Below are positions 19,922-32,757 of a stretch of DNA of 64,000 nt, in pieces. Below the pieces are notes generated by a model, which saw only the letters and a list, made by a program, of their open reading frames with translations, did no database searches and was not told the origin of the DNA. The stretch lies in contig NC_085141.1 in NCBI RefSeq assembly GCF_024139115.2, forward strand, positions 244,829,047 to 244,893,046, in the 5' to 3' direction. How positions within the stretch are numbered: position 1 is the stretch's first letter; every line of letters begins with the position of its first letter. The stretch is from Armigeres subalbatus. Taxonomy: Eukaryota; Arthropoda; Insecta; Diptera; Culicidae. A program made the position numbers and the translations under genes.

Positions 19922-22039
19922 CGGATGAGCTGAGCCTTTTGGAAGCCTTACACATCAAAAGGATATCGTAGGTGCTGTGTATGTTTTCTACCAAGTTTTC
20001 TCACAGGAAATTCGGCAGGATATCGTCGTTTCGGTTCTACGAACGAAGCTAAAAGCATCGTTACGTGTATGGAGAATATTTTTGTTCGCTGACTGAACAT
20101 GTGAATATTTTAAGACATTGAATTAATAGCCCTGTAAATATCTATTTTGAGTAAAATAAGCGTCATATGTCATTAAACTGATTATTCAAACCGCTCCTCA
20201 ATTATTGCGATGAATAAGTGATACCTCAGATAATTGATGGGGCAGTATTCCTATTAATGCATCACTAATTAAATATATGAATGGCAGCTTATCCACCAGT
20301 TCGCTGCCTACCCTAGCACCTGTTCACCAGTGAGCGGACAAGTATGAGCTCGCGTTCGACCTATACGTAAGTGGTGACATCTGAGTTTTTTTATGAATGA
20401 AAAAAATAAGAACTATGGGACTTCATTGAGAAAATTAGAGCTACTGTCTTTAGTAGCACTTTTATGATTCTGTCTTCTCACTTCCTCCAACATTCTCACA
20501 ATGGGATTGATACGAGCTCTCCTGCTCTGACTTATTCTATTTGTGTATGTGTATTTTTTTTTCTTCGCGAGGTACCTACGTTTATATTTATGGTTCTATA
20601 GTTTTAGTAGCGCTGTAAACATGGATTTATTTTTAAATTCGATATTTTGATCGTCTGCAAAATGCTATGAACTTTTCCATGCTGATTAGTCACACATTCG
20701 AGCGTTCAGTCATGACGGTCGGTCTGGTTTTGCTAGATTTTCATCCTACCCCTAACAGTAGAGTGCTGCCTTTAGGGCAGCGCTCGCCCGTAGGAAAAAG
20801 GATTTTCCAGTTACTCTCGCGGGCGCACGCACAGTTCCTGATAAGAGAGAACCTCGAAGCATGAGAGAATTAAAATCATTTTTCAAATCTTGAAATAACT
20901 ATCGGATGCATATTACTGAATGATCCCCGATTATAGTTCCGACAGCACTTTACCATTTGATCTTAATGAACTCTCCACCACTATGGATAATGCGTGTGCA
21001 TGGAAGAATCAATCGTCCCACTCACGATTGTTGACCATGAACAAGGCCATGCTGAAAATATTAATGATCTGCAAAATTTTATGAATGAAAAAGTAGGACC
21101 TTCAGAGAGACGGAGAGGCTGTGAGATTGATGATTGGTGAATAACACAACGCAGTAGCAGAAGAAGGCAGTCTTGTTCATGTGCTGCTTTGCTCTCACTC
21201 TCTGTTTCTCATTATCGTTGATTCTCCGTTGGTCGCGTGCTCACGCCTGAAGTATTTTGTATATTGATGGTACTGGCTGGTATACTAACAATCGCTATGC
21301 ATCATATGTGTTTGAATACTGTTTTTTTATGGATGCTTCATAAAAACAGGTCAATCTTTTGTTATTTTGTGAGTATGATACTTGATTAGGTTCAATCATT
21401 ATGTCATGTACATGTGTGTGACACACACAAATTAATATTATTGCATAGTGATGTTTTGATAGAATGATTGAGTTCATAATCGATCTAAGCATAAATTGTT
21501 ATCGTTGTCAATATAGTTTTTTACAGGAAAATTGTCATTTCTGTATGGAAAACTAGTTTAACAAATGGAAAACAATTCTAGTGACTGAATTAGGTAGTAT
21601 GCAGGTAGGCATCATTTCGGAAATCTAAATGTTGCCATTGCTATATACACTAAAATACCTTAACTTCGAATCATGAAGAATTATGGGTATTATGAAAAAT
21701 TAGGAACTTCTCTCAGCAAAGTGTTTGAGGGTAGGCATTATTTGATTTTCTTCAGATACATTGGTGTTTTTTGGATGATTTACTTAATTATTATATGGGG
21801 TGCTGTTCTTTCTCCTATAATTTACCCATTAATAATAAACGTCGACGTCGAAACGAAACGTCGACAAAATATAAAATGGCTTAAAACAGAAATCGGTATA
21901 TTAAAACTCACAAATCTTAACTATTAGCAATTTTTCAACCAGTTTAGTGCAGGTTCCATATGATTCTGCAAAAAAGTCCCAAAACATTGATTTATCGATG
22001 ATTTATCGATAATATTTTATAGCTTGAATGTTCTAGTAT

Positions 22040-23399
22040 AATGGGTTCCCAAACTGTGGGTCGCGACCCCCAGGGGGGTCGTAGGCTGATCAATGGTGAG
22101 TCGTGAAATATAAATCTTGATTTATACCTTTGTCACTATTTTGTCCCACAAGTCTATACCAGCTTTTAGATACTTACTTACTTACTTATGGATCCTGTAC
22201 ACCTCCGGTGGTGCAAAGGGCCGACTTGAAAGATCTCCATCCTGAGCGATGCCCGGCTATCGCTTTAACCTGTTGCCAGGTTAGATTTCGGTCGACTTCT
22301 TTTATTTCTTTATTGAGGCTTCGCCGCCATGAGCCTCTGGGTCTGCCTCTGCTGCGATGTCCCACTGGGTTCCAGTCTAATGCTTGCTTACAGATTTCGT
22401 TTCCGCCTACGTAGAGTGTGGCCGACCCAGCCCCACTTCCGATCCCGAATTTCTGTTGCTATCGGCCTCTGGTGACAACGACGATGGAGCTCGTTGTTTG
22501 AGATCCAGTTGTGAGGCCACCAGGCCCGAATTATATACCGCAGCTTTTAGATAGCGATCTAAGTAATGATTCGATGATTAGAGAACATCAAACTTGACGA
22601 GGTCAATGGCCTTCTTTCATTGTGCAAATGGCAAATAGAATGAAGTTCAATACAATCCACATGTAATCAAAAACCCAATCCAGAACTAATCTAAATCAAA
22701 TCCAAATCCCATTTCAATTCAAATCATATCAATTCAATTTTAATTCATATCCAAATCCAAATCTAATTCAAATCCAATCCATATCAAACTCAAATCCAAT
22801 TCAATTTCAAATCTAATTGAAATCCAATCCAAATCTACTTCAAATCCATTCCATAACAAATTGAAATTCAATTTAATTTCGAATCGAATCCAAATCTAAT
22901 TCAAATCCAAACCAAATCAAATCCAAATCTAATTCAAATCCAAATCCAATCTAAAGCCAATCAAAATCTAATTCAAATCCAATCCAAATATAATTTGATT
23001 CCGATCCAATATAAATTCGATCCAATTCCAATCTAAATACAATCAAAATCATATTCAAATCTAATTCTAATCCAATCCAAATCTAATTAATTTCCAAATC
23101 CAATTGAAATACAATCTAAATCAAATCTACATCCAATTCAAATCCAATGCAAATCCAATCAAAATCCAATTCAAAACCAACCCAAAACCAATCCAAATTC
23201 CATCCAAATCCAATAAAATTCCACATCCAATTAAAAAAAATTACAATGATGGGATCAATTTATTATGATTTGTTCTATCTAACGCCAACTCATTTTTATC
23301 CAATTCATAAAAATCAATGCATTTTGTAACTGGTGGGCCGCAAGCAATTTGGGGATTCTGCTAGGTGGGTCGCATATCCAACAAGTTTGGGAACCTCTG
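22040..23399. mobile_element. hAT-like non-autonomous element, duplication unit 1
   Basis: The right end read inward begins CAGAGGTTCCCAAACTTG; the left end shows GGTTCCCAAACTGTGGGTCG. CAGAG-type ends with TTCCCAAACT are typical of hAT MITEs. The flanks (TCTAGTAT left, GTCTAGTC right) look like a decayed and offset 8-bp target duplication. Inside are a GATACTTACTTACTTACTTA tract like an RTE tail (about 22168-22190), followed by unassigned GC-rich sequence, then a long degenerate repeat. Confidence 0.5.
22655..23235. repeat. Degenerate AATCCAAATCTAATTC tandem repeat
   Basis: About 580 bp of imperfect short units (AATCCAATTC, AAATCTAATTC and the like), C/A/T only on this strand with almost no G. 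No fixed spacer structure, so it is not a CRISPR. Its copy lies at 28090-28688. Confidence 0.85.
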
Positions 23400-24199
23400 G
23401 TCTAGTCTATACATGCACAGCCAGTTCGTGAAAGAATCCTGGAAAGTGATAGACATCTATCACTATCAGTACATCATAAATGCAGTTCAAACATAAAAGC
23501 GCCCAGGCCTATTGTGCAGTGTTGCTACATTTTAAGCCATAAAACGGGGACATCTCGTACCAACCGTTCCGTATTGCAATATAAATAAGGATTGATTAGT
23601 CGTTGGGAGTGACAAAGCTAAAAGGCTTCTTCAGGACAGTTTGTGGCTGGCCCCTACATCTGGCCCTGGGGTTAATATACAACTTCTTGGGTCCTCGACG
23701 TCCTGGGAAGGGACACATTTTTTAGTCTTAATGCCCTGGCTTATGCAATGATTGACAAAAGTATTCGTGTGAATTCAAACAGATTACCAAAAACATGACG
23801 AATGCTTAGGTCTATCATGGTACAAATCAGCCTAGGTTCAAGTTCAAGGGCCTTTACTCGACCTCTGAAACGAGAGAAAATATTAAAGGTCAGACTTAAA
23901 TGTAGGACATTCCAAGTACCAAGAAAATACACTGGTGTCGCGTTTTTTAACACGTGAAAATCGTGAAAAATTGATTTTTAGTCGATTTTTGAGATAGTCG
24001 TTTTTTACGCGGTTGCCTTTTTCAAGGGAAAACTATATTTTTGCCTTTCTCGTATACAAAGTATACGTAAAGGCTAAAGGATCACTCCAAAACCGAACTT
24101 TTGATAGAAAGCTCGGAGACCCATAGTGTTATATACTAATCGATTCAGCTCGACGAATTAAGGTGATGTCTGTATATGTGTGTGTGCGTGTGTTTTTTT

Positions 24200-24628
24200 T
24201 TCTAAGCAATGGAGGGGGAATCTGCTCAACAGACATCCTGGGTTGTCCAGGAAGTGCGGGGTTAGGGATCACCTCCAACAGCAAACGAGGGAGGCAGGAC
24301 TACATCCCCGACACGCTAGACCGTTTCCATTGCCGCCAAGCCCATAGTCCCTTCGGTACAACCAGAACGTAATGCTTCAAAGGGGGGCCAGTGCACAATG
24401 CACCCTCGAGGTTAGCTGCGTGTCCTTGCAGCACCGAACATCGTAACTCGCTTTTTAGAAGAACACCATGGTATCGTGCCAGCGCGTTGCCGGCTTTCCA
24501 GGTGGCCTTACCACGCCCTATGTCCTCGGAAGGTGGGAAGGGTCGACTTCGCGCCTGCTTCCCTCTGCACGACTGCACTATGGTCCAGGATACAGATTTA
24601 CGCGGAAAGATGAATTTTACACCAAAAC
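24200..24628 (-). repeat. GC-rich LINE-like fragment, unit 1
   Basis: This GC-rich piece contrasts with its AT-rich surroundings. On the minus strand it reads through segments such as WKAGNALARYHGVLL and GLWAWRQWKRSS, without a recognised domain. Its inner edge (GTCCAGGATACAGATTTACG) also occurs inverted at about 32118-32145 next to the R1-like LINE. I infer LINE untranslated sequence. The unit 2 copy is at 29695-30113. Confidence 0.4.
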
Positions 24629-24881
24629 CACAGACAAACAGACATAACACTCGTCAAGTTTCCATCGTTCACTGATTTACTGGTCTATTTAAATAATAAT
24701 TAGTTGACCAATTGATCACTCGTGGCGCGCGCATCGTTTTTGCTCGTGTTTGACATTTGCTCACTACCGCCATCTGGTTCGTGATTTGCTCAACTAATTG
24801 AAATCAACAGATGTCGTTAGTGTTTAAACAACGATGAATTTTATGAGTAAATGTTCAAAGTGTTATGTCTGTTTGTCTGTG
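24629..24881. mobile_element. 253-bp MITE with 7-8 bp target duplication, unit 1
   Basis: The TIR starts CACAGACAAACAGACATAAC and is matched at the right end. The direct repeat CCAAAAC flanks it (24622-24628, 24882-24888). The inverted repeat arm at about 32100-32110 retains the uninterrupted site, which confirms the insertion. A 7-8 bp duplication suggests a hAT-like or related origin. Confidence 0.85.
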
Positions 24882-27474
24882 CCAAAACTATATTTTTTAG
24901 AAAAAACTGTTGTTCTACAAAATTGTTCGAAATAGTAAGGCCATCATTATGGTTTTACCAAAAAAATAGGGTGGCCCATCATATAAAAAAAATTAGAAAA
25001 TATTTTTTTTATTTCTTGGAATATTGACATGTTATGTTCTACAAAGTTGTAGCGTAGCTTATTCCAATCAATTTTGCCAAAAAAAACTTTTTCTGTAGCT
25101 CTTAAGTTGGCTGATTTAGAGCAATTTTACCTAATTGGATTAGGGTGTACCTAAAAAAAACAGTATTTTTGATCTACTAATTTTTGTTTTAGATTTCTCG
25201 AAAAAGTCGTCTTCAGGTGACTTTTAGAGCTCGAAAAAATGCAACTTTTGATGGGTAAATATGCACAATATCTTTTTCTGATCAAAAGTTATAATCGTTT
25301 TTCTGTCAAAATTACATTTTTTTCATAAGTTGATATCTCCGGTTAGGGCAGGTCAAAATAACGGATGAGCTGAGCCTTTTGGAAGCCTTACACATCAAAA
25401 GGATATCGTAGGTGCTGTGTATGTTCTCTACCAAGTTTTCTCACAGGAAATTCGGCAGGATATCGTCGTTTCGGTTCTACGAACGAAGCTAAAAGCATCG
25501 TTACGTGGATGGAGAATATTTTTGTTCGCTGACTGAACATGTGAATATTTTAAGACATTGAATTAATAGCCCCTGTAAATATCTATTTTGAGTAAAATAA
25601 GCGTCATATGTCATTAAACTGATTATTCAAACCGCTCCTCAATTATTGCGATGAATAAGTGATACCTCAGATAATTGATGGGGCAGTATTCCTATTAATG
25701 CATCACTAATTAAATATATGAATGGCAGCTTATCCACCAGTTCGCTGCCTACCCTAGCACCTGTTCACCAGTGAGCGGACAAGTATGAGCTCGCGTTCGA
25801 CCTATACGTAAGTGGTGACATCTGAGTTTTTTTATGAATGAAAAAAATAAGAACTATGGGACTTCATTGAGAAAATTAGAGCTACTGTCTTTAGTAGCAC
25901 TTTTATGATTCTGTCTTCTCACTTCCTCCAACATTCTCACAATGGGATTGATACGAGCTCTCCTGCTCTGACTTATTCTATTTGTGTATGTGTATTTTTT
26001 TTTCTTCGCGAGGTACCTACGTTTATATTTATGGTTCTATAGTTTTAGTAGCGCTGTAAACATGGATTTATTTTTAAATTCGATATTTTGATCGTCTGCA
26101 AAATGCTATGAACTTTTCCATGCTGATTAGTCACACATTCGAGCGTTCAGTCGTGACGGTCGGTCTGGTTTTTGCTAGATTTTCATCCTACCCCTAACAG
26201 TAGAGTGCTGCCTTTAGGGCAGCGCTCGCCCGTAGGAAAAAGGATTTTCCAGTTACTCTCGCGGGCGCACGCACAGTTCCTGATAAGAGAGAACCTCGAA
26301 GCATGAGAGAATTAAAATCATTTTTCAATGCTTGAAATAACTATCGGATGCATATTACTGAATGATCCCCGATTATAGTTCCGACAGCACTTTACCATTT
26401 GATCTTAATGAACTCTCCAGCACTATGGATAATGCGTGTGCATGGAAGAATCAATCGTCCCACTCACGATTGTTGACCATGAACAAGGCCATGCTGAAAA
26501 TATTAATGATCTGCAAAATTTTATGAATGAAAAGTAGGACCTTCAGAGAGACGGAGAGGCTGTGAGATTGATGATTGGTGAATAACACAACGCAGTAGCA
26601 GAAGAAGGCAGTCTTGTTCATGTGCTGCTTTGCTCTCACTCTCTGTTTCTCATTATCGTTGATTCTCCGTTGGTCGCGTGCTCACGCCTGAAGTATTTTG
26701 TATATTGATGGTACTGGCTGGTATACTAACAATCGCTATGCATCATATGTGTTTGAATACTGTTTTTTTATGGATGCTTCATAAAAACAGGTCAATCTTT
26801 TGTTATTTTGTGAGTATGATACTTGATTAGGTTCAATCATTATGTCATGTACATGTGTGTGACACACACAAATTAATATTATTGCATAGTGATGTTTTGA
26901 TAGAATGATTGAGTTCATAATCGATCTAAGCATAAATTGTTATCGTTGTCAATATAGTTTTTTACAGGAAAATTGTCATTTCTGTATGGAAAACTAGTTT
27001 AACAAATGGAAAACAATTCTAGTGACTGAATTAGGTAGTATGCAGGTAGGCATCATTTCGGAAATTTAAATGTTGCCATTGCTATATACACTAAAATACC
27101 TTAACTTCGAATCATGAAGAATTATGGGTATTATGAAAAATTAGGAACTTCTCTCAGCAAAGTGTTTGAGGGTAGGCATTATTTGATTTTCTTCAGATAC
27201 ATTGGTGTTTTTTGGATGATTTACTTAATTATTATATGGGGGTGCTGTTCTTTCTCCCTATAATTTACCCATTAATAATAAACGTAAAATATATGGTCGA
27301 CAAAATATAAATAGCTTAAAACAGAAATCGGTATATTAAAACTCACAAATCTTAACTATTAGCAATTTTTCAACCAGTTTAGTGCAGGTTCCATATGATT
27401 CTGCAAAAAAGTCCCAAAACATTGATTTATCGATGATTTATCGATAATATTTTATAGCTTGAATGTTCTAGTAT

Positions 27475-28842
27475 AATGGGTTCCCAAACTGTGGGTCGCG
27501 ACCCCCAGGGGGGTCGTAGGCTGATCAATGGTGAGTCGTGAAATATAAATCTTGATTTATACCTTTGTCACTATTTTGTCCCACAAGTCTATACCAGCTT
27601 TTAGATACTTACTTACTTACTTATGGATCCTGTACACCTCCGGTGGTGCAAAGGGCCGACTTGAAAGATCTCCATCCTGAGCGATGCCCGGCTATCGCTT
27701 TAACCTGTTGCCAGGTTAGATTTCGGTCGACTTCTTTTATTTCTTTATTGAGGCTTCGCCGCCATGAGCCTCTGGGTCTGCCTCTGCTGCGATGTCCCAC
27801 TGGGTTCCAGTCTAATGCTTGCTTACAGATTTCGTTTCCGCCCCTACGTAGAGTGTGGCCGACCCAGCCCCACTTCCGATCCCGAATTTCTGTTGCTATC
27901 GGCCTCTGGTGACAACGACGATGGAGCTCGTTGTTTGAGATCCAGTTGTGAGGCCACCAGGCCCGAATTATATACCGCAGCTTTTAGATAGCGATCTAAG
28001 TAATGATTCGATGATTAGAGAACATCAAACTTGACGAGGTCAATGGCCTTCTTTCATTGTGCAAATGGCAAATAGAATGAAGTTCAATACAATCCACATG
28101 TAATCAAAAACCCAATCCAGAACTAATCTAAATCAAATCCAAATCCCATTTCAATTCAAATCATATCAATTCAATTTTAATTCATATCCAAATCCAAATC
28201 TAATTCAAATCCAATCCATATCAAACTCAAATCCAATTCAATTTCAAATCTAATTGAAATCCAATCCAAATCTACTTCAAATCCATTCCATAACAAATTG
28301 AAATTCAATTTAATTTCGAATCGAATCCAAATCTAATTCAAATCCAAACCAAATCAAATCCAAATCTAATTCAAATCCAAATCCAATCTAAAAGCCAATC
28401 AAAATCTAATTCAAATCCAATCCAAATATAATTTGATTCCGATCTAAATCCAATATAAATTCGATCCAATTCCAATCTAAATACAATCAAAATCATATTC
28501 AAATCTAATTCTAATCTAATCCAAATCTAATTAATTTCCAAATCCAATTGAAATACAATCTAAATCAAATCTACATCCAATTCAAATCCAATGCAAATCC
28601 AATCAAAATCCAATTCAAAACCAACCCAAAACCAATCCAAATTCCATCCAAATCCAATAAAATTCCACATCCAATTAAAAAAAAATTACAATGATGGGAT
28701 CAATTTATTATGATTTGTTCAATCTAACGCCAACTCATTTTTATCCAATTCATAAAAATCAATGCATTTGTAACTGGTGGGCCGCAAGCAATTTGGGATT
28801 CTGCTAGGTGGGTCGCATATCCAACAAGTTTGGGAACCTCTG
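27475..28842. mobile_element. hAT-like non-autonomous element, unit 2
   Basis: Duplicate of the element at 22040-23399, with small indels. It contains the degenerate AATCCAAATC-type repeat at 28090-28688. Confidence 0.5.
28090..28688. repeat. Degenerate AATCCAAATCTAATTC tandem repeat, unit 2
   Basis: Duplicate of 22655-23235, slightly longer through gain of a few units (near 28440-28455). Confidence 0.85.
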
Positions 28843-29651
28843 GTCTAGTCTATACATGCACAGCCAGTTCGTGAAAGAATCCTGGAAAGTGATAGACATC
28901 TATCACTATCAGTACATCATAAATGCAGTTCAAACATAAAAGCGCCCAGGCCTATTGTGCAGTGTTGCTACATTTAAGCCATAGAACGGTCATCTCGTAC
29001 CAACCGTTCCGTATTGCAAAATAAAGTAATGATTGATTAATCGTTGGGAGTAACATAGCTAAAAGGCTTCTTCAGGACAGTTTGTGGCTGGCCCCCTACA
29101 TCTGGCCCTGGGGTTAATATACAACTTCTTGGGTCCTCGACGTCCTGGGAAGGGACACATTTTTTAGTCTTAATGCCCTGGCTTATGCAATGATTGACAA
29201 AAGTATTCGTGTGAATTCAAACAGATTACCAAAAACATGACGAATGCTTAGGTCTATCATGGTACAAATCAGCCTAGGTTCAAGTTCAAGGGCCTTTACT
29301 CGACCTCTGAAACGAGAGAAAATATTAAAGGTCAGACTTAAATGTAGGACATTCCAAGTACCAAGAAAATACACTGGTGTCGCTTTTAAGCGACTTTTTT
29401 TTGTGGATTTCGGGATTTACGCGTTTTTTAACACGTGAAAATCGTGAAAAATTGATTTTTAGTCGATTTTTGAGAAAGTCGTTTTTTACGCGGTTGCCTT
29501 TTTCAAGGGAAAACTATATTTTTGCCTTTCTCGTATACAAAGTATACGTAAAGGCTATAGGATCACTCCAAAACCGAACTTTTGATAGAAGGCTCGGAGA
29601 CCCATAGTGTTATATACTAATCGATTCAGCTCGACGAATTAAGGTGATGTC

Positions 29652-29680
29652 TGTATATGTGTGTGTGTGTGTGTGTGCAT
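29652..29680. repeat. (GT)n microsatellite
   Basis: A GT run, longer than its counterpart at about 24170-24190 in unit 1, showing slippage after the duplication. Confidence 0.8.
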
Positions 29681-30120
29681 GTGTTTTTTTTCTTCTAAGC
29701 AATGGAGGGGGAATCTGCTCAACAGATATCCTGGGTTGTCCAGGAAGTGCGGGATTAGGGATCACCTCTAACAGCAAACGAGGGAGGCAGGACTACATCC
29801 CCGACCCGCTAAACCGTTTCCATTGCCGCCAAGCCCATAGTCCCTTCGGTACAACCAGAAAGTAATGCTTCAAAGGAGGGCCAGTGCACAATGCACCCTC
29901 GAGGTTAGCTGCGTGTCCTTGCAGCACCGAACATCGTGACTCGCTTTTAGAAGAACACCATGGTATCGTGCCAGCGCATTGCCGGCTTTCCAGGTGGCCT
30001 TACCACGCCCTATGTCCTCGGAAGGTGGGAAGGGTCGACTTCGCGCCTGCTTCCCTCTGCACGACTGCACAATGGTCCAGGATACAGATTTACGCGGAAA
30101 GATGAATTTTACACCAAAAC

Positions 30121-30373
30121 CACAGACAAACAGACATAACACTCGTCAAGTTTCCATCGTTCACTGATTTACTGGTCTATTTAAATAATAATTAGTTGAC
30201 CAATTGATCACTCGTGGCGCGCGCATCGTTTTTGCTCGTGTTTGACATTTGCTCACTACCGCCATCTGGTTCGTGATTTGCTCAACTAATTGAAATCAAC
30301 AGATGTCGTTAGTGTTTAAACAACGATGAATTTTATGAGTAAATGTTCAAAGTGTTATGTCTGTTTGTCTGTG
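30121..30373. mobile_element. 253-bp MITE, unit 2
   Basis: Same element and same CCAAAAC target duplication (30114-30120, 30374-30380) as at 24629-24881, so it was copied along with the 5.4-kb unit rather than inserted twice. Confidence 0.85.
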
Positions 30374-30375
30374 CC

Positions 30376-32105
30376 AAAACTATATTTTTAGAAAAAAGTG
30401 TTCAAAATTGTTCGCAATAGTAAGGCCATCATTATGGTTTTATCAAAAAATAGGGTGGCCCATCATGTAAATAAAAATAGAAAATATGTTTTTTATTTCT
30501 CGGAATACTGACATGTAATGTTCTACAAAGTTGTAGCACAGCTTATTCCAATAAATTTTGCTAAAAAATCTTTTTCTGTAGCATTTAAGTTGGCTGATTT
30601 AGAGCAGTTTTACCTACTTGGATTAGGGTGTCCCTGAAAACAGTATTTTTGATCTAATTTTTTTGTTTTAGATTTCTCGAAAAAGTCGTCTTCAGGTGAC
30701 TTTTAGAGCTCAAAAAAATGCAACTTTTGATGGGTAAATATGCACAATATCTTTTTCCGATCAAAAGTTATAATCGTTTTTCTGTCAAAATTACATTTTT
30801 TTTCATAAGTTGATATCTCCGGTTAGGGCAGACCAAAAAAATATGTTTACACGGCATTTGAAAGATAAATTAATATTCTTTATTATGTCAAAAAATTGGA
30901 GGTATGTTATTTTTTTTCTCAAGTTTTACCAATTTTACTAAAATCATGTTTTTTCAAATAAATTAATATAACTCGACAACGGGAAAAGATACAGACGATA
31001 TTCTTATAGCAAAACACACGTTTTGAAAAACCCCAAAAGTCTTCAGAAGATGACATTCGTGAGAAATGAAAAATAAAAAAACCACAGCTCTAACACTTTT
31101 TCTAAGTTTTATTATTATCATCGTATTGCAAGATTTACGAGAAAAGATGCATTTTCGGTCTGAAGCATACTTTTAAGAAACAAAATTTGTTCTACAAAGT
31201 TGTTCTGGATACTCGGGTCCTTATTATAGAGTTATTTTAAGAGAATATTGACATAAAATGTTCTACAAAGTTGTAGCGCAGCTTTTTCCAATCAACTTTG
31301 CTATATAAACTTTTTATGTAGCTCTTAAGCTCACTTGTTTAGAGTAATTTTACTTACCAGGATTAGGGTGTCCCTCAAAAAACAAGATTTATGATCTGCT
31401 CATTTAATTTTTTATTTTTCACGGATGTCACCTTCTGAAGACTTTTGGGGCTTTTCAAAACGCGTGTTTTGCTATAAGAATATCGTCTGTATCTTCTTCC
31501 GTTGTCGAGTTATATCAATTTATTTGAAAAAACATGGTTTTAGTAAAATTGGTGAAACTTGAGATAAAAAAATAACATATCCCCAATTTTTTGACATAAT
31601 GAAGAATATTAATTTCTCTTTTAGATTACGTGTAAACATATTTTTTTGGTCTGCCCTAACCGGAGATATCAACTCATGAAAAAAATAGAATTTTGACAGA
31701 AAAATGATTATAACTTTTGATCAGAAAAAGATATTGTGCATATTTACCCATCAAAAGTTGCATTTTTTCGAGCTCTAAAAGTCACGTAAAGACGACTTTT
31801 TCGAGAAATCTGATGAAACAAAAAAATCAGATCAAAAATACTGTTTTTTGAGGTACACCCTAATCCAATTAGGTAAAATTGCTCTAAATCAGCCAACTTA
31901 AGAGCTACAGAAAAAGTTTTTTCAGCAAAATTGATTGGAATAAGCTGCGCTACAACTTTGTAGAACATAACATGTCAATATTCTGAAAATTTTTTTTTTT
32001 TTTATGTGATGGGCCATTCTATTTTTTTGTAGCACCATAATGATGGCCTTACTATTTCGAACAATTTTGTAGAACAACAGTTTTTTCTAAAAAATATAGT
32101 TTTGG
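30376..32105. repeat. Long inverted repeat, arms about 0.7 kb
   Basis: The left arm (about 30376-31084) and right arm (about 31392-32105) are reverse complements with moderate divergence. Examples are GGTTAGGGCAGACC against GGTCTGCCCTAACC and GACGATATTCTTATAGCAAA against its complement. The central 0.3 kb contains another diverged copy of TGTTCTACAAAGTTGTAGC. A transcript would form a long hairpin. AT-rich, non-coding. Confidence 0.85.
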
Positions 32106-32159
32106 CGTAAAATTCATCTTTCCGCGTAAATCTGTATCCTGGACCATAGTGGACTGGTA

Positions 32160-32757
32160 TCAAGAATGATGATGCCGCGTGCACCCCAAATTGACCTTTC
32201 TGCGATAGGGCCTATTCGCCAGCACACAGAGGGACTTGCCGACGCGGTGCCTACGCCTGCCCCAGCCTTGACGAGGACCCCTTTCCGTCTTCGGGTTCGG
32301 AATCCGCCCGGTTGACCGACGTCGCGAAAGCGACGATACCATGTTGTTCTTCGCGCGGTCACTTGTTCGACAAAAGGGTCGAGTTCGACCACAGAGCATG
32401 ACCACCAGTATGACCCATGAAGCCGACTCCGATCCCTTGGACCACCTCTTATTTGCGCCTGAAGCCATCGTTGAGTCCACGCGCCACCTTCTGTGTAGCT
32501 CCGAGACGATTTGGGCGATAGCCGATAAAACGGCGTTCCAGCCAACTTCATCTTTACACATCCTCCGAACTAGGTTGTCCGGGGTAGTGTGCAGACCACA
32601 TGTGGCAAGCATGTGGTCACGCATTGCGCGAAAACGAGAGCACACGAACAACACGTGTTCCGCCGTTTCCGCTGCTAAACCTGCGCACACCAAACACTCG
32701 GGCGAGCCCGAGCAAGCCAGCTGCGTTACCTGCACTGTGATTTTGCAGCACGCTTAA
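32160..32757 (-). pseudogene. R1-like ORF2 C-terminal zinc-binding region
   Basis: A 191-codon minus-strand frame. Its start has CLVCAGLAAETAEHVLFVCS, the Cys/His pattern conserved at the C-terminus of R1-clade and related LINE polyproteins, followed by RFRAMRDHMLATCGL and DEVGWNAVLSAIAQIVSELH. In those LINEs the region lies after the RT and is thought to bind nucleic acid. No RT motif lies upstream; ORF1 abuts it. After about residue 100 the frame probably drifts out of the original one (the overlapping 145-codon frame at 32114-32551 looks like the continuation). Confidence 0.7.

Larger units (their letters stand above)
19922..25361. repeat. 5.4-kb tandem segmental duplication, unit 1
   Basis: The sequence from CGGATGAGCTGAGCC at 19922 recurs from 25362 with few differences over more than 5 kb. 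The unit contains AT-rich unique sequence, a hAT-like element with an internal AATCCAAATC-type repeat, a dispersed repeat with palindrome CGTATACAAAGTATACG (24051-24067) and a GT run, a GC-rich LINE-derived piece, a 253-bp MITE, and half of an inverted repeat. Unit 1 lacks about 40 bp (near 23940) that unit 2 keeps. Confidence 0.92.
25362..30835. repeat. 5.4-kb tandem segmental duplication, unit 2
   Basis: Near-identical repeat of 19922-25361. The offset grows from 5,440 bp at the left end to 5,480 bp at the right end through small indels, including about 40 bp near 29386-29425 that is absent from unit 1. The right end runs on into the inverted repeat; unit 1 is cut there by the start of unit 2. 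Confidence 0.92.

Noticed and set aside
21673..21927. 84-codon frame with a hydrophobic middle, possible small membrane protein
   Set aside because: The duplicated copy near 27113-27360 has indels that break it, so there is no sign of selection.
22655..23235. Regularly repeated sequence resembling an array
   Set aside because: Units are short and degenerate with no unique spacers, and the genome is eukaryotic; not a CRISPR.
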